Below are positions 8,749 to 15,395 of a DNA stretch of 21,013 nucleotides, piece by piece. Within the stretch, counting starts at the first letter, position 1, and each line of letters opens with the position of its first letter. Source of the stretch: Opitutia bacterium UBA5964 (lineage in GTDB: Bacteria; Verrucomicrobiota; Verrucomicrobiia; Opitutales; Coraliomargaritaceae); assembly GCA_002430605.1 (NCBI GenBank), contig DJBY01000006.1:8464-29476 (forward strand), written 5' to 3'. The notes under the pieces were generated by a model. The model was not told the origin of the DNA. It searched no databases and saw only the letters and a program-made list of their open reading frames with translations. The position numbers and the translations under genes were made by a program.

Positions 8749-9348
8749 ATGAATCGAGCCGTCTCACACCCACTACAACTTATCCTCGCCTCAGCGTCAC
8801 CTAGACGCAGTGAATTACTCGAACGCATCGGCCTAAGGTTCCGGATCTGTCCCGCCGATGTCGAAGAGTATAATTCACCCGACGATGGTCCTGCTCAGAT
8901 GGTATTGCACAATGCCGGATTGAAGGCGGATGCCTTGATGGCGGATTTTCCGGACGCACTGGTGCTTGGTTCGGATACCACGGTGGCGCTCGATGGCATC
9001 GTGCTGAATAAGCCGGTTGATTTAGATGATGCGCGCTCGATGCTGAGGCAGCTCTCCGGGCGCCCGCACACTGTGTATACCTCAGTCGCATTGCGATGGC
9101 AGGCTGGTGGACTGAGCGATGATTTCGTCGAAGCCAGTCAAGTGCATTTTAAGACTTTGGACGATGCGACTATTACTGCTTATTTTCAGTGCGTTGATCC
9201 GCTCGATAAGGCGGGTGCCTATGGCATTCAGACTGGCCGTGAGATGATTGTTGAAGCAGTCGAAGGCTCTGTTGAAAACGTCATGGGCCTACCGATTCAA
9301 GCTCTCGAGGCGCGGCTATTGGAACTCGGCTTTGATTTCCGAGTTTAA
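8749..9348 (+). CDS. maf: Maf-family nucleoside triphosphate pyrophosphatase (dTTP/UTP type)
   Basis: A house-cleaning enzyme that hydrolyses non-canonical or excess nucleoside triphosphates to the monophosphate and pyrophosphate. The 199-aa protein opens with the family signature LILASASPRRSELL (SASPRR at residues 15-20). VLGSDTTVALDG (D76), LNKPVD and LSGRPHTVYTSVAL follow. DKAGAYGIQ near residue 152 is the form seen in the YhdE group (dTTP/UTP), unlike the CAGSFK-type block of the YceF group (m7GTP). The ATG at 8749 places the signature at its usual distance. It lies 42 bp after the tolC-like gene and 21 bp before a TonB-like gene, so it may belong to a plus-strand transcript with them. 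Confidence 0.94.
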   Translation: MNRAVSHPLQLILASASPRRSELLERIGLRFRICPADVEEYNSPDDGPAQMVLHNAGLKADALMADFPDALVLGSDTTVALDGIVLNKPVDLDDARSMLRQLSGRPHTVYTSVALRWQAGGLSDDFVEASQVHFKTLDDATITAYFQCVDPLDKAGAYGIQTGREMIVEAVEGSVENVMGLPIQALEARLLELGFDFRV

Positions 9349-9369
9349 AGCTGATTCACTACATATACT

Positions 9370-10500
9370 TTGGTTCAGGCATCTACAACACTACCGCTCG
9401 AAAATCCGTTTAAACAAGCGAGGAGGGAGCAATGGTGGTCGTCTGGTGCGGCTCTAATCATTGCGTTACTGCTGCACATCGGTCTGCTCGTGGTAGTGCC
9501 GGATAAGTTCCTGATGTCTAGCGCAGCACTTGATGTTCAAGATGAGCCGCTCGAAATTATATTGCTACCGCCTGAACCACTCACAGCCGATGAGCTCAAA
9601 TTCGTCGAAGCGAACCCTGAGGTGCCAGAAAATGAGCCAGATCGTAAGGATCAATATTCCTTCCGTGCGCAACAAGCCTCTGATCAAAGCCTCAAGGAAG
9701 CATTACTCGACGCACCCAATGTCGACGGCGAGGAGAACTCGCAAAAAATTATTCAAGGTGCGATGGAACCGGCACCACCACTGGCGCCCGGTATATATGT
9801 GCGCGCCGTGCAGTTAGGTGAAGGCGAGGGCACGGATGGTGGTAAGACTGGGGCGCAAGCTGTGCAGATGGTTCTGCCAGCAGAGCCACTACCAGCTCCA
9901 GACTTTATCCAACAAAAGCCGATCATCGTCGATGGTCCTGGTAGCCGCCTTGAGATGCTGGGCGCTGGCAAAGAGGTGGTTGAGGCTCCAGACCCCGAGG
10001 CACCGATCAACCTCTATAAGCCACAGCCGCAAACAACGCAGCAACCACAGCAGCAAGAGGGGAATGGCAGCGGTGGAGCGCCTGATGCCAAGCCAGTGCC
10101 GCGGGCACGGCCGACACTCTCACCGGACTTGATTCATGGGCCCGTGATGCTCTCAGAGGGCTCCGCCAGTCGTCGTGGTGCACTGGCGATCGATGCCACG
10201 TTCAGCGAGTTTGGGGAATATCAACAACAGTTCTACGCTGCCCTTCAAGCTGGGTGGTATCAAGAAATCGAGTTTTTCCAACCGATTGATACTTCTACCC
10301 GTGTGGTTGTTAGCTTCCGGATTACCGCAGATGGCGTGATACATGACGTAGAGGTGTTGCATACCACCGCCACTGAGATCGCCACCTTGATCTGTCAGAC
10401 CGCGCTGACAAAGCGCTCTCCGTTCCGCCCATGGACCAAAGAAATGGTTAAAGTCTTCGGCCAAGAGCGCACGCTGGAAGTGGTTTTTCATTATCGCTAA
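9370..10500 (+). CDS. TonB-like energy-transducer protein
   Basis: A 376-aa protein with the TonB/TolA layout. A short basic cytoplasmic N-terminus (to about residue 21) precedes one membrane helix at about 25-44, which carries a His in LLLHIGLLVVV as in TonB. Acidic and then Pro/Gln-rich periplasmic spacers cover roughly 55-250 (e.g. QPQTTQQPQQQ). A C-terminal domain at about 275-376 resembles TonB_C (VVVSFRITADGVIHDVEVL and SPFRPWTKEM). Such proteins relay proton-motive force to outer-membrane transporters. The start must be TTG 9370: an in-frame stop lies at 9352-9354 and no ATG/GTG occurs before the membrane helix. No exbB, exbD or receptor gene is nearby, so the partner is unknown. It could instead be a TolA-like envelope protein. 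Confidence 0.72.
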   Translation: MVQASTTLPLENPFKQARREQWWSSGAALIIALLLHIGLLVVVPDKFLMSSAALDVQDEPLEIILLPPEPLTADELKFVEANPEVPENEPDRKDQYSFRAQQASDQSLKEALLDAPNVDGEENSQKIIQGAMEPAPPLAPGIYVRAVQLGEGEGTDGGKTGAQAVQMVLPAEPLPAPDFIQQKPIIVDGPGSRLEMLGAGKEVVEAPDPEAPINLYKPQPQTTQQPQQQEGNGSGGAPDAKPVPRARPTLSPDLIHGPVMLSEGSASRRGALAIDATFSEFGEYQQQFYAALQAGWYQEIEFFQPIDTSTRVVVSFRITADGVIHDVEVLHTTATEIATLICQTALTKRSPFRPWTKEMVKVFGQERTLEVVFHYR

Positions 10501-10548
10501 AAAATATTGTGCTCCTGTTTCGCTCCGTCATATTCCAATGTTTCCTCT

Positions 10549-11403
10549 ATGACATTGCCTCAACAGATAACTCAAGCCAGTGACCTACCTCTCGGCCTCG
10601 GGGTTCGCTTGATCACTTCAAATGAGCATGGTTTGGTCGCGCTGGATAAGCCCGCGGGACTGATGTCGCATCCGAATAAAGAAGGGGAGAGTAAGCGTTC
10701 GCTGCTGCAGGCTAGTTACGATTACGATGACGAGGTTTACACCTGGAAGGTCGGCGATGTGGAGCATCGGGCATGGCTGGTCAATCGTCTCGATTCGCCG
10801 ACATCTGGGGTGATACTGCTTGCCCTTAATGAGGATATTAACACGACGATTAAGCAGCTGTTTTCGACTCATAAGGTGACTAAAGTTTATTATGCGTTGG
10901 TAAACCGTGTGCCGTCTGTGCCCGCAGGTTCTTGGAGTGATAGTTTGAAGAAGGATTTGTATCGCGGTGAAAAACTAATCAAAGGCGGGCAAAGTATACC
11001 TGCAAAGACCCGTTATCAGGTAGCCAAAGCCATGACCGGCGGATTTCCGGTCGCGCTGCTTCGATTGATGCCACTGACTGGGCGTACGCATCAACTTCGT
11101 GTGCAATGTAAGAATCATCGTCATCCGATTGTCGGAGACCGCACCTATGGTAGCTTTAGTTTCAATAAAGAAGTGGCAATCGAAACCGGCGAAAAACGGA
11201 TGATGCTTCATTCTGGAGAGACTTCGATGCGTTATCCTTTTCAAGGCAAGATGCATGATTTTAAGGCCGAGTCTCAATTGCCAGAAGCCTTTGATCAAGT
11301 GATGCGTTTTCGCCCTGGGCGCAATGTCGGTAAGGCGCCCCCACTGAGCGGCAAGAAGCCGCTTACGCGCAGTTCATTAGCAGGCCGCCGCTTTCGTCGA
11401 TAG
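10549..11403 (+). CDS. RluA-family RNA pseudouridine synthase
   Basis: It isomerises uridine to pseudouridine in rRNA or tRNA. The 284-aa protein carries the RluA core: LVALDKPAGLMSHP, then VNRLDSPTSGVILLA with the catalytic aspartate D82, then KVYYALV and GRTHQLRVQCKNHRHPIVGD. There is no N-terminal S4 domain, so it is a short form like TruC or RluA. The exact target nucleotide cannot be told from sequence. I chose ATG 10549 over an upstream TTG at 10507 because the extra 14 residues do not look like the family and would begin only 6 bp after the preceding stop. The C-terminus is basic (LSGKKPLTRSSLAGRRFRR), fitting RNA contact. Confidence 0.9.
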   Translation: MTLPQQITQASDLPLGLGVRLITSNEHGLVALDKPAGLMSHPNKEGESKRSLLQASYDYDDEVYTWKVGDVEHRAWLVNRLDSPTSGVILLALNEDINTTIKQLFSTHKVTKVYYALVNRVPSVPAGSWSDSLKKDLYRGEKLIKGGQSIPAKTRYQVAKAMTGGFPVALLRLMPLTGRTHQLRVQCKNHRHPIVGDRTYGSFSFNKEVAIETGEKRMMLHSGETSMRYPFQGKMHDFKAESQLPEAFDQVMRFRPGRNVGKAPPLSGKKPLTRSSLAGRRFRR

Positions 11404-11588
11404 AGTTTAGCGGAGTCTCGCCAATCAGGAGAGACGACTTCATTTGTCCGAATTACTCCATCGCTTCTTTCGATGAGGTAACACGGTGGCTGACCGTGCA
11501 GAAAGCATGCTGATTCTCAGTCGTAAGATATAAGAATAATCAATTCTTTAATTTGTTAGTTTTGGTGAAGCGTGCTTTACTCTGACAT
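11404..11588. other. intergenic stretch between the RluA-type and transglycosylase genes
   Basis: No gene is seen. It holds a perfect 6-bp hairpin, CACGGT (11482-11487) with ACCGTG (11493-11498) around GGCTG, with no T-run. An AT-rich part at 11525-11565 probably carries the promoter for the next gene. Confidence 0.3.
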
Positions 11589-12161
11589 GTGCAGATTGAC
11601 CATCACTACCATCGTGACGAGCGCCTGATTATTCGGATCGCAGTGGTGCTGGGCGTGGCAATGGGGGCGTTGGCAATATTCCTCACGCAAAAATACAACT
11701 CACCTCGAGAGCAGGTATCGGCAGAAGCTGTATGGTTTCTCGTGTATGAGCTCTCCACGCAGGCAGACTTGGATCCGGAGTTCGTCTATGCCTTGGCATG
11801 GGCCGAGAGTGGGTTGAATCCCAAGGCACGCAGCTCCGTCGCACGTGGCATGATGCAGATCACGCGTCCGGCGTGGAACGAAGTGACGGATGAGTCTTAT
11901 CGCTTAGCATGGGAGTGGCAAACGAATATCCGAATTGCGATTGATTATTTAGTCTACTGCCGCGACTACCTGAAGAAGCGTCATTCATTTAGCTACCCCT
12001 TGCTGGCCGCCAGTTATCGTTACGGGCCATATCACGTGCAGAATAAGAATTTCGACATTCAAGAGCTCAAGCCCCCAAAGAGCAAAATCTATCAACGTAT
12101 TTTCGCAGGTAATGTGCGCCCCGTGTCACCACCTGAACTTATTGATGCCGGTCATTACTAA
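11589..12161 (+). CDS. membrane-anchored lytic transglycosylase (SLT/GH23-type domain)
   Basis: This type of enzyme cleaves the MurNAc-GlcNAc bond of peptidoglycan to leave a 1,6-anhydro end. The 190-aa protein has one N-terminal membrane helix (IIRIAVVLGVAMGALAIFL, about residues 14-32) and a short SLT domain. The catalytic glutamate is E73 in YALAWAESGLNPKARS, followed by the conserved GMMQITRPAW, AIDYL and ASYRYGP blocks. The start appears to be GTG 11589; an overlapping ATG at 11587 is in a frame that stops after 13 codons. The protein is small for the family (about 155 residues after the anchor), so the domain is close to minimal. It probably acts in the periplasm at the inner membrane. 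No Shine-Dalgarno is visible. Confidence 0.86.
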   Translation: MQIDHHYHRDERLIIRIAVVLGVAMGALAIFLTQKYNSPREQVSAEAVWFLVYELSTQADLDPEFVYALAWAESGLNPKARSSVARGMMQITRPAWNEVTDESYRLAWEWQTNIRIAIDYLVYCRDYLKKRHSFSYPLLAASYRYGPYHVQNKNFDIQELKPPKSKIYQRIFAGNVRPVSPPELIDAGHY

Positions 12162-12328
12162 TTCGCCGCATGAATGATTCATTCTAGATTCAGCAGTGGC
12201 AAACGAGGAGCTAGACCATCCGACTTGACAAGTGACTCTGTAATCGAACATCGCCAATTTTAGGAACTAGATGCGATTCACAATTTGCTGGGTTTCAGAT
12301 AGCAACTTCTAGCTTCTGCCTAATGAAT

Positions 12329-13009
12329 CTAATACGTATCTACGATTTCTGGGTAGATTTGCCCAGTCGCACTGATTTTAAATAGATAAACTTTGCCGGC
12401 TTGCATGCGTGTGTAGATCGCATTGCCAAATACGGCTTGCACACCGTAGTCGTTGAGGCGAGTGGTGTCGTTGGCTAGATCCCAGATGGCTTCCCAAAAG
12501 ATATCCCGATTCTTCAAATGCAGTGATTCGGTGATCGTATAGTAGCGCTCTGGTGCCGTGCCGGGTATCTCGATCGCTTCGCCATTGGCGGGTGTGGTCG
12601 TTTCTCCATAGATGCGTCGCCATAAATACAGGGCACGCTCTGTGCCGTCTTTTACGTATTCGTTGGTGAATTTAACAATCAAGGCATCGAAGTGAATGAT
12701 GTCGCCACGCACTGTGAAAAGTTGCTCGGATACAATCGTCTTTGGATTATCAGCCGCGGTTTGCACGAAGCGCACTACGCTTTCTAATTCGCCTAAGTCA
12801 TTGCGTGATTGCGATTGTAGCATCGCATAGCCGATCTGCTCTTCTTGGGTCAGGTTGTGCACCGCTTTGTTGAGCTGATGGTTCTCTGTCAGTAGTTGGT
12901 GAATACTGGCTGTCGAATGATAAAAGCTAATGCCTATGATGCTCGCGGTGACCAATGCAGCCAATGCCATGAGTGTGCCGATCCATTTGCCTTTGCTACT
13001 TTTCGCCAT
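12329..13009 (-). CDS. uncharacterised membrane-anchored protein
   Basis: I do not recognise a named family. The 226-aa protein starts with a basic stretch (MAKSSKGK) and one membrane helix at about residues 10-29 (GTLMALAALVTASIIGISFY). A heptad-like, Gln/Leu-rich segment at about 33-65 could form a coiled coil. The rest is a soluble domain predicted to face the periplasm, with marked blocks ALYLWRRIYGE, IPGTAPERYY and FWEAIWDLAND, ending GKVYLFKISATGQIYPE. The vague resemblance to conserved hypothetical proteins of the Planctomycetes-Verrucomicrobia group is from memory only. It is third on the minus strand after metF and the DUF971 gene, 122 bp from the latter. A strong hairpin in that gap may partly separate it from them. 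ATG 13009 is the only sensible start. Confidence 0.72.
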   Translation of the reverse strand: MAKSSKGKWIGTLMALAALVTASIIGISFYHSTASIHQLLTENHQLNKAVHNLTQEEQIGYAMLQSQSRNDLGELESVVRFVQTAADNPKTIVSEQLFTVRGDIIHFDALIVKFTNEYVKDGTERALYLWRRIYGETTTPANGEAIEIPGTAPERYYTITESLHLKNRDIFWEAIWDLANDTTRLNDYGVQAVFGNAIYTRMQAGKVYLFKISATGQIYPEIVDTY

Positions 13010-13095
13010 GGCGTAGACTTAAGCATAAGTGCGCCTCAAGGTTCGATCCTTAATTTGCTGCTGAGGTGGATTTATCGAGCTAAAGCGGAGATGGT

Positions 13096-13132
13096 AATCG
13101 TAGCAGTGGCATCTTGCCGGGTAGCTGCGATT
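13096..13132 (-). repeat. long hairpin directly after the DUF971 stop codon
   Basis: AATCGTAGC (13096-13104) pairs with GCTGCGATT (13124-13132), 9 pairs with one G-T wobble. Inside it GGCA (13108-13111) pairs with TGCC (13115-13118). The stem begins at the DUF971 stop codon. No T-run follows on the minus strand, so it is more likely an RNA-processing or stability element, or a weak attenuator, than a classic terminator. Confidence 0.5.
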
Positions 13133-13443
13133 CAGCTCTGTGGCAGCTTTGCTTCGAGGTCTTTTAGATACTCCCAGCTGAAAATGCCGCTCTTATGGCC
13201 GTCACTGAACCATGGTCTGAGTGCATAGTTCCCTTGAAAGTCCCAGCCTTGAATCGTAACGCCAGCGAATTCCTTCGGACCATCGCCGCCGTATTGATTG
13301 CCGAAGATGTCTTTCTCGCCGATGTTTTGAGCACTGGGCGAGTGTTGTCGTAGAAACTCGGCAGAAAAGTAGCTCTCGTTGCCATCTTGCCAGAGGATAC
13401 AGAGTTCACTGCCGATGAGTTGGACGTTAGTTGGTTTAGCCAT
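13132..13443 (-). CDS. DUF971 / gamma-butyrobetaine hydroxylase-like N-terminal domain protein
   Basis: A small stand-alone DUF971 protein (103 aa). The family block near its end, NYALRPWFSDGHKSGIFSWEYL, is present almost in full, as is LCILWQDGNESYFSAEFLR near residues 14-32. Elsewhere this domain is fused to eukaryotic gamma-butyrobetaine hydroxylase or to the Fe-S carrier ATPase Mrp/ApbC, or occurs alone with unknown function. The cysteine-rich zinc motif that usually follows the LR is replaced here by QHSPSAQN, so no metal site is evident. It begins 9 bp after the metF stop and is surely in the same transcript. A link to one-carbon or Fe-S metabolism is a guess from these neighbours. Confidence 0.86.
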   Translation of the reverse strand: MAKPTNVQLIGSELCILWQDGNESYFSAEFLRQHSPSAQNIGEKDIFGNQYGGDGPKEFAGVTIQGWDFQGNYALRPWFSDGHKSGIFSWEYLKDLEAKLPQS

Positions 13444-13452
13444 GATCTGGGC

Positions 13453-14343
13453 TTATTTGTAAAATCCGGCACGTTGCAGTTTTTTCATCAGAGCGATGGC
13501 GGGACCGGCTCGGTTGAGAATGTAGAGGTGGATCCCCGGGGCACCCTTTTCCAATAATTCGTGGGCTTGCTGATAGCTCCATTCGATTCCGATCGCTTCG
13601 ACTGCAGCCTGGTCCTCGCCAGCGGCGATGAGTTGTTGGTTGAGGGCTACGGGGATGCTGGTGCCACACATCTCACAGAAGCGCAGTGCTTGTTTGTAGG
13701 AGGTGATCGACATCAGGCCAGGCAGTACGGGAACGGTGATCCCTGCGCGACGGCACTTTTCGACGAATTCGAAATAAGCGCTGTTATCGAAAAACAATTG
13801 CGTGGTGACGAAAGTCGCGCCGGCATCTACTTTGCGTTTCAGGTTGAGCAGGTCGATTTCTAGCGAAGGGGCTTCGGGGTGCTTTTCGGGGTAGCCGGCT
13901 ACGCCCAAGTCGCATTCTGGGTACACTTCGCGAATGAGTTGCACCAGCTCGTTGGCGTATCTGAGCCCGTCTGGATGTGGTGTGAAGTTGGTTTCGCCTT
14001 TGGGTGGATCACCGCGCAGCGCCATGATTTGCTTGAGGCCTGCTGATTTGAATTCGGCAATGATCTGTTTCAATTCCTCGCGCGAGTGGCCAACACAGGT
14101 GAGGTGGGGCATCACGGCGTAACCATAGTCTTCGTGTAGCTTGCGGGCGTAATTTAGCGTGCGGCTGCGCGTGCTGCCGCCTGCGCCGTATGTGATTGAG
14201 ACGAAGTCTGGGCGGTAAGCCTGGATGCGCTCTGCGGTGTGGAGCAGTTGCTGTGCAGTATCGTCCGATTTAGGCGGAAAAAATTCGACCGAAAAGAGTG
14301 GATGGTTGTTTGCTAGGCGTTGTTTGATCGAAAGTGTCTTCAT
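13453..14343 (-). CDS. metF: 5,10-methylenetetrahydrofolate reductase
   Basis: An FAD enzyme that reduces 5,10-methylene-THF to 5-methyl-THF, supplying the methyl group for methionine synthesis. At 296 aa it equals the E. coli enzyme in length and is a bacterial form without a regulatory domain. Landmarks are FSVEFFPPK with the catalytic glutamate E20, VSITYGAGGSTRSRT, HLTCVGHS, LRGDPPKG (folate and FAD contacts) and the C-terminal GAPGIHLYILNRAG. The ATG at 14343 gives the normal N-terminus without a Shine-Dalgarno. It heads a minus-strand unit with the DUF971 gene (9-bp gap) and probably the orphan at 12329. A 187-bp divergent region precedes it; I saw no SAM or SAH riboswitch signature there. 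Confidence 0.97.
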   Translation of the reverse strand: MKTLSIKQRLANNHPLFSVEFFPPKSDDTAQQLLHTAERIQAYRPDFVSITYGAGGSTRSRTLNYARKLHEDYGYAVMPHLTCVGHSREELKQIIAEFKSAGLKQIMALRGDPPKGETNFTPHPDGLRYANELVQLIREVYPECDLGVAGYPEKHPEAPSLEIDLLNLKRKVDAGATFVTTQLFFDNSAYFEFVEKCRRAGITVPVLPGLMSITSYKQALRFCEMCGTSIPVALNQQLIAAGEDQAAVEAIGIEWSYQQAHELLEKGAPGIHLYILNRAGPAIALMKKLQRAGFYK

Positions 14344-14530
14344 TTAAACGAATCAACGTATAATGATATGATGATATGTAAAGTGCAATATTGCGGAACT
14401 CGCATGGAGTGAGTGGTGCACCTTGGGGAGTTTCGATCGCATGTCGAAGTCAATTTGAGCCGGAGAGCAGTTATAGTGTTGAGTTTGCCTCATCGATGAC
14501 CGAATTTAGTGTTTTTAGTGTTTTTTAGTG
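14344..14530. promoter_or_regulatory. divergent control region between metF and the single-TM orphan gene
   Basis: The metF side is AT-rich with two tandem copies of ATGATATG (14363-14378), which could include a -10 region. The other side has three spaced copies of TTTAGTG (14505-14511, 14514-14520, 14524-14530), the last touching the start codon at 14531. No gene is seen. The promoters themselves cannot be fixed by eye. Confidence 0.35.
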
Positions 14531-15379
14531 ATGCCTTATCAAGTTCGCCTCAGTCATATTAATTCTGATTATAGTGTCGTGCCATTGCCGATAGACACAT
14601 GGTCGTCTGTGATTGAGGACGATGATGATTTGATCATCATGTTGAATCGCGTGGCAATAACCAGCTCTCAACATCCGACGCATGAGTATCCAATCATAAC
14701 TGTGGTGGCTGGGAGTATTCGAGCGACGATTACAGTGATCGGCGGACAACTTTACTATACCGACCCGAATGCACTGAATCGGTCCAATATTAAGGTCGTG
14801 GCAGATGGGGTCTTACAGTTGCTGAAAGGCTCGTCGTTTGAGAGTGTGCTACAGTCTGAAGCTGCGATGATTTCCCAAGAAGCCGAGTCGGCGGATTGGT
14901 CGCGGCGATCGCGGGTCGGGCCGAATGTGCGAGGGCACTTACTAGTCGTGTTGTTGGTGGTGTTGTTGGCGGTATTGAGCAACACCGTCATGTCTACGTG
15001 GAAACAGTTGACGGGAAGTCCTAACTTAGTGCCCATTTTTGAATTTACCCCAGGGGCGATAGCAGGTGGAAGTATCCGTGCTTATTCGGGGCTTTATGTG
15101 GAAAGCTACCAAGAAGGTGGAAAAGTAATGGAGCTGACGGACGAGGGGCAGTTTAAATTATACGAGATGTGGCGATCTGCTGGGCTTGCGGGCTTCACTC
15201 TGAAACAGGTTGAATCACTTCCGCTGCGTCTTGGCTCTCAAGGAGATAAGCCCGCATTAATGGCAGGGGACTTTTATCTACTGCTACCCAAGGGAGAGGA
15301 CCGCATGTTGCTGAGCGGTGTCCTGTTTCGACGACACCTTGGAGCACTCGATAATATCGGTGAGTTGCAGCAGGATTAG
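14531..15379 (+). CDS. uncharacterised single-pass membrane protein
   Basis: I do not recognise a family. The 282-aa protein has an N-terminal soluble part (1-133) with an acidic run EDDDDL at 29-34 and a predicted beta-rich segment (ITVVAGSIRATITVIGGQLYY). One strong membrane helix follows at about 135-154 (GHLLVVLLVVLLAVLSNTVM), then a C-terminal domain of about 125 residues. The RRSRVGPNVR stretch just before the helix suggests that the N-terminus is cytoplasmic and the C-terminus periplasmic. The C-terminal part has two similar-looking ends, YLLLPKGEDRMLLSG and LFRRHLGALDN. GTG 14528 and ATG 14531 are adjacent in frame; I use the ATG. The gene is divergent from metF and converges on the pseudopilin gene with only 16 bp between the stops. 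Confidence 0.7.
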   Translation: MPYQVRLSHINSDYSVVPLPIDTWSSVIEDDDDLIIMLNRVAITSSQHPTHEYPIITVVAGSIRATITVIGGQLYYTDPNALNRSNIKVVADGVLQLLKGSSFESVLQSEAAMISQEAESADWSRRSRVGPNVRGHLLVVLLVVLLAVLSNTVMSTWKQLTGSPNLVPIFEFTPGAIAGGSIRAYSGLYVESYQEGGKVMELTDEGQFKLYEMWRSAGLAGFTLKQVESLPLRLGSQGDKPALMAGDFYLLLPKGEDRMLLSGVLFRRHLGALDNIGELQQD

Positions 15380-15395
15380 TAAGTGTCCGATCCGG

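Noticed and set aside
9350..9357. GCTGATTC upstream of three plus-strand genes (9350, 11509, 20409)
   Set aside because: With about 2.2 kb of intergenic sequence, one or two 8-mers occurring three times are expected by chance, so the pattern is not significant without a genome-wide test.
9421..9507. Strong AGGAGGGAG followed by an ATG at 9432
   Set aside because: That ATG is out of frame with the TonB-like gene and stops after about 24 codons; the bases code Arg-Arg-Glu before the membrane helix.
10507..10548. TTG start for the RluA-type gene
   Set aside because: The added Cys/Ser-rich residues do not fit the family; ATG 10549 does.
14344..14530. SAM or SAH riboswitch upstream of metF
   Set aside because: No SAM-I, SAM-II or SAH core motif can be recognised on the minus strand; a covariance-model search (Infernal/Rfam) would settle it.
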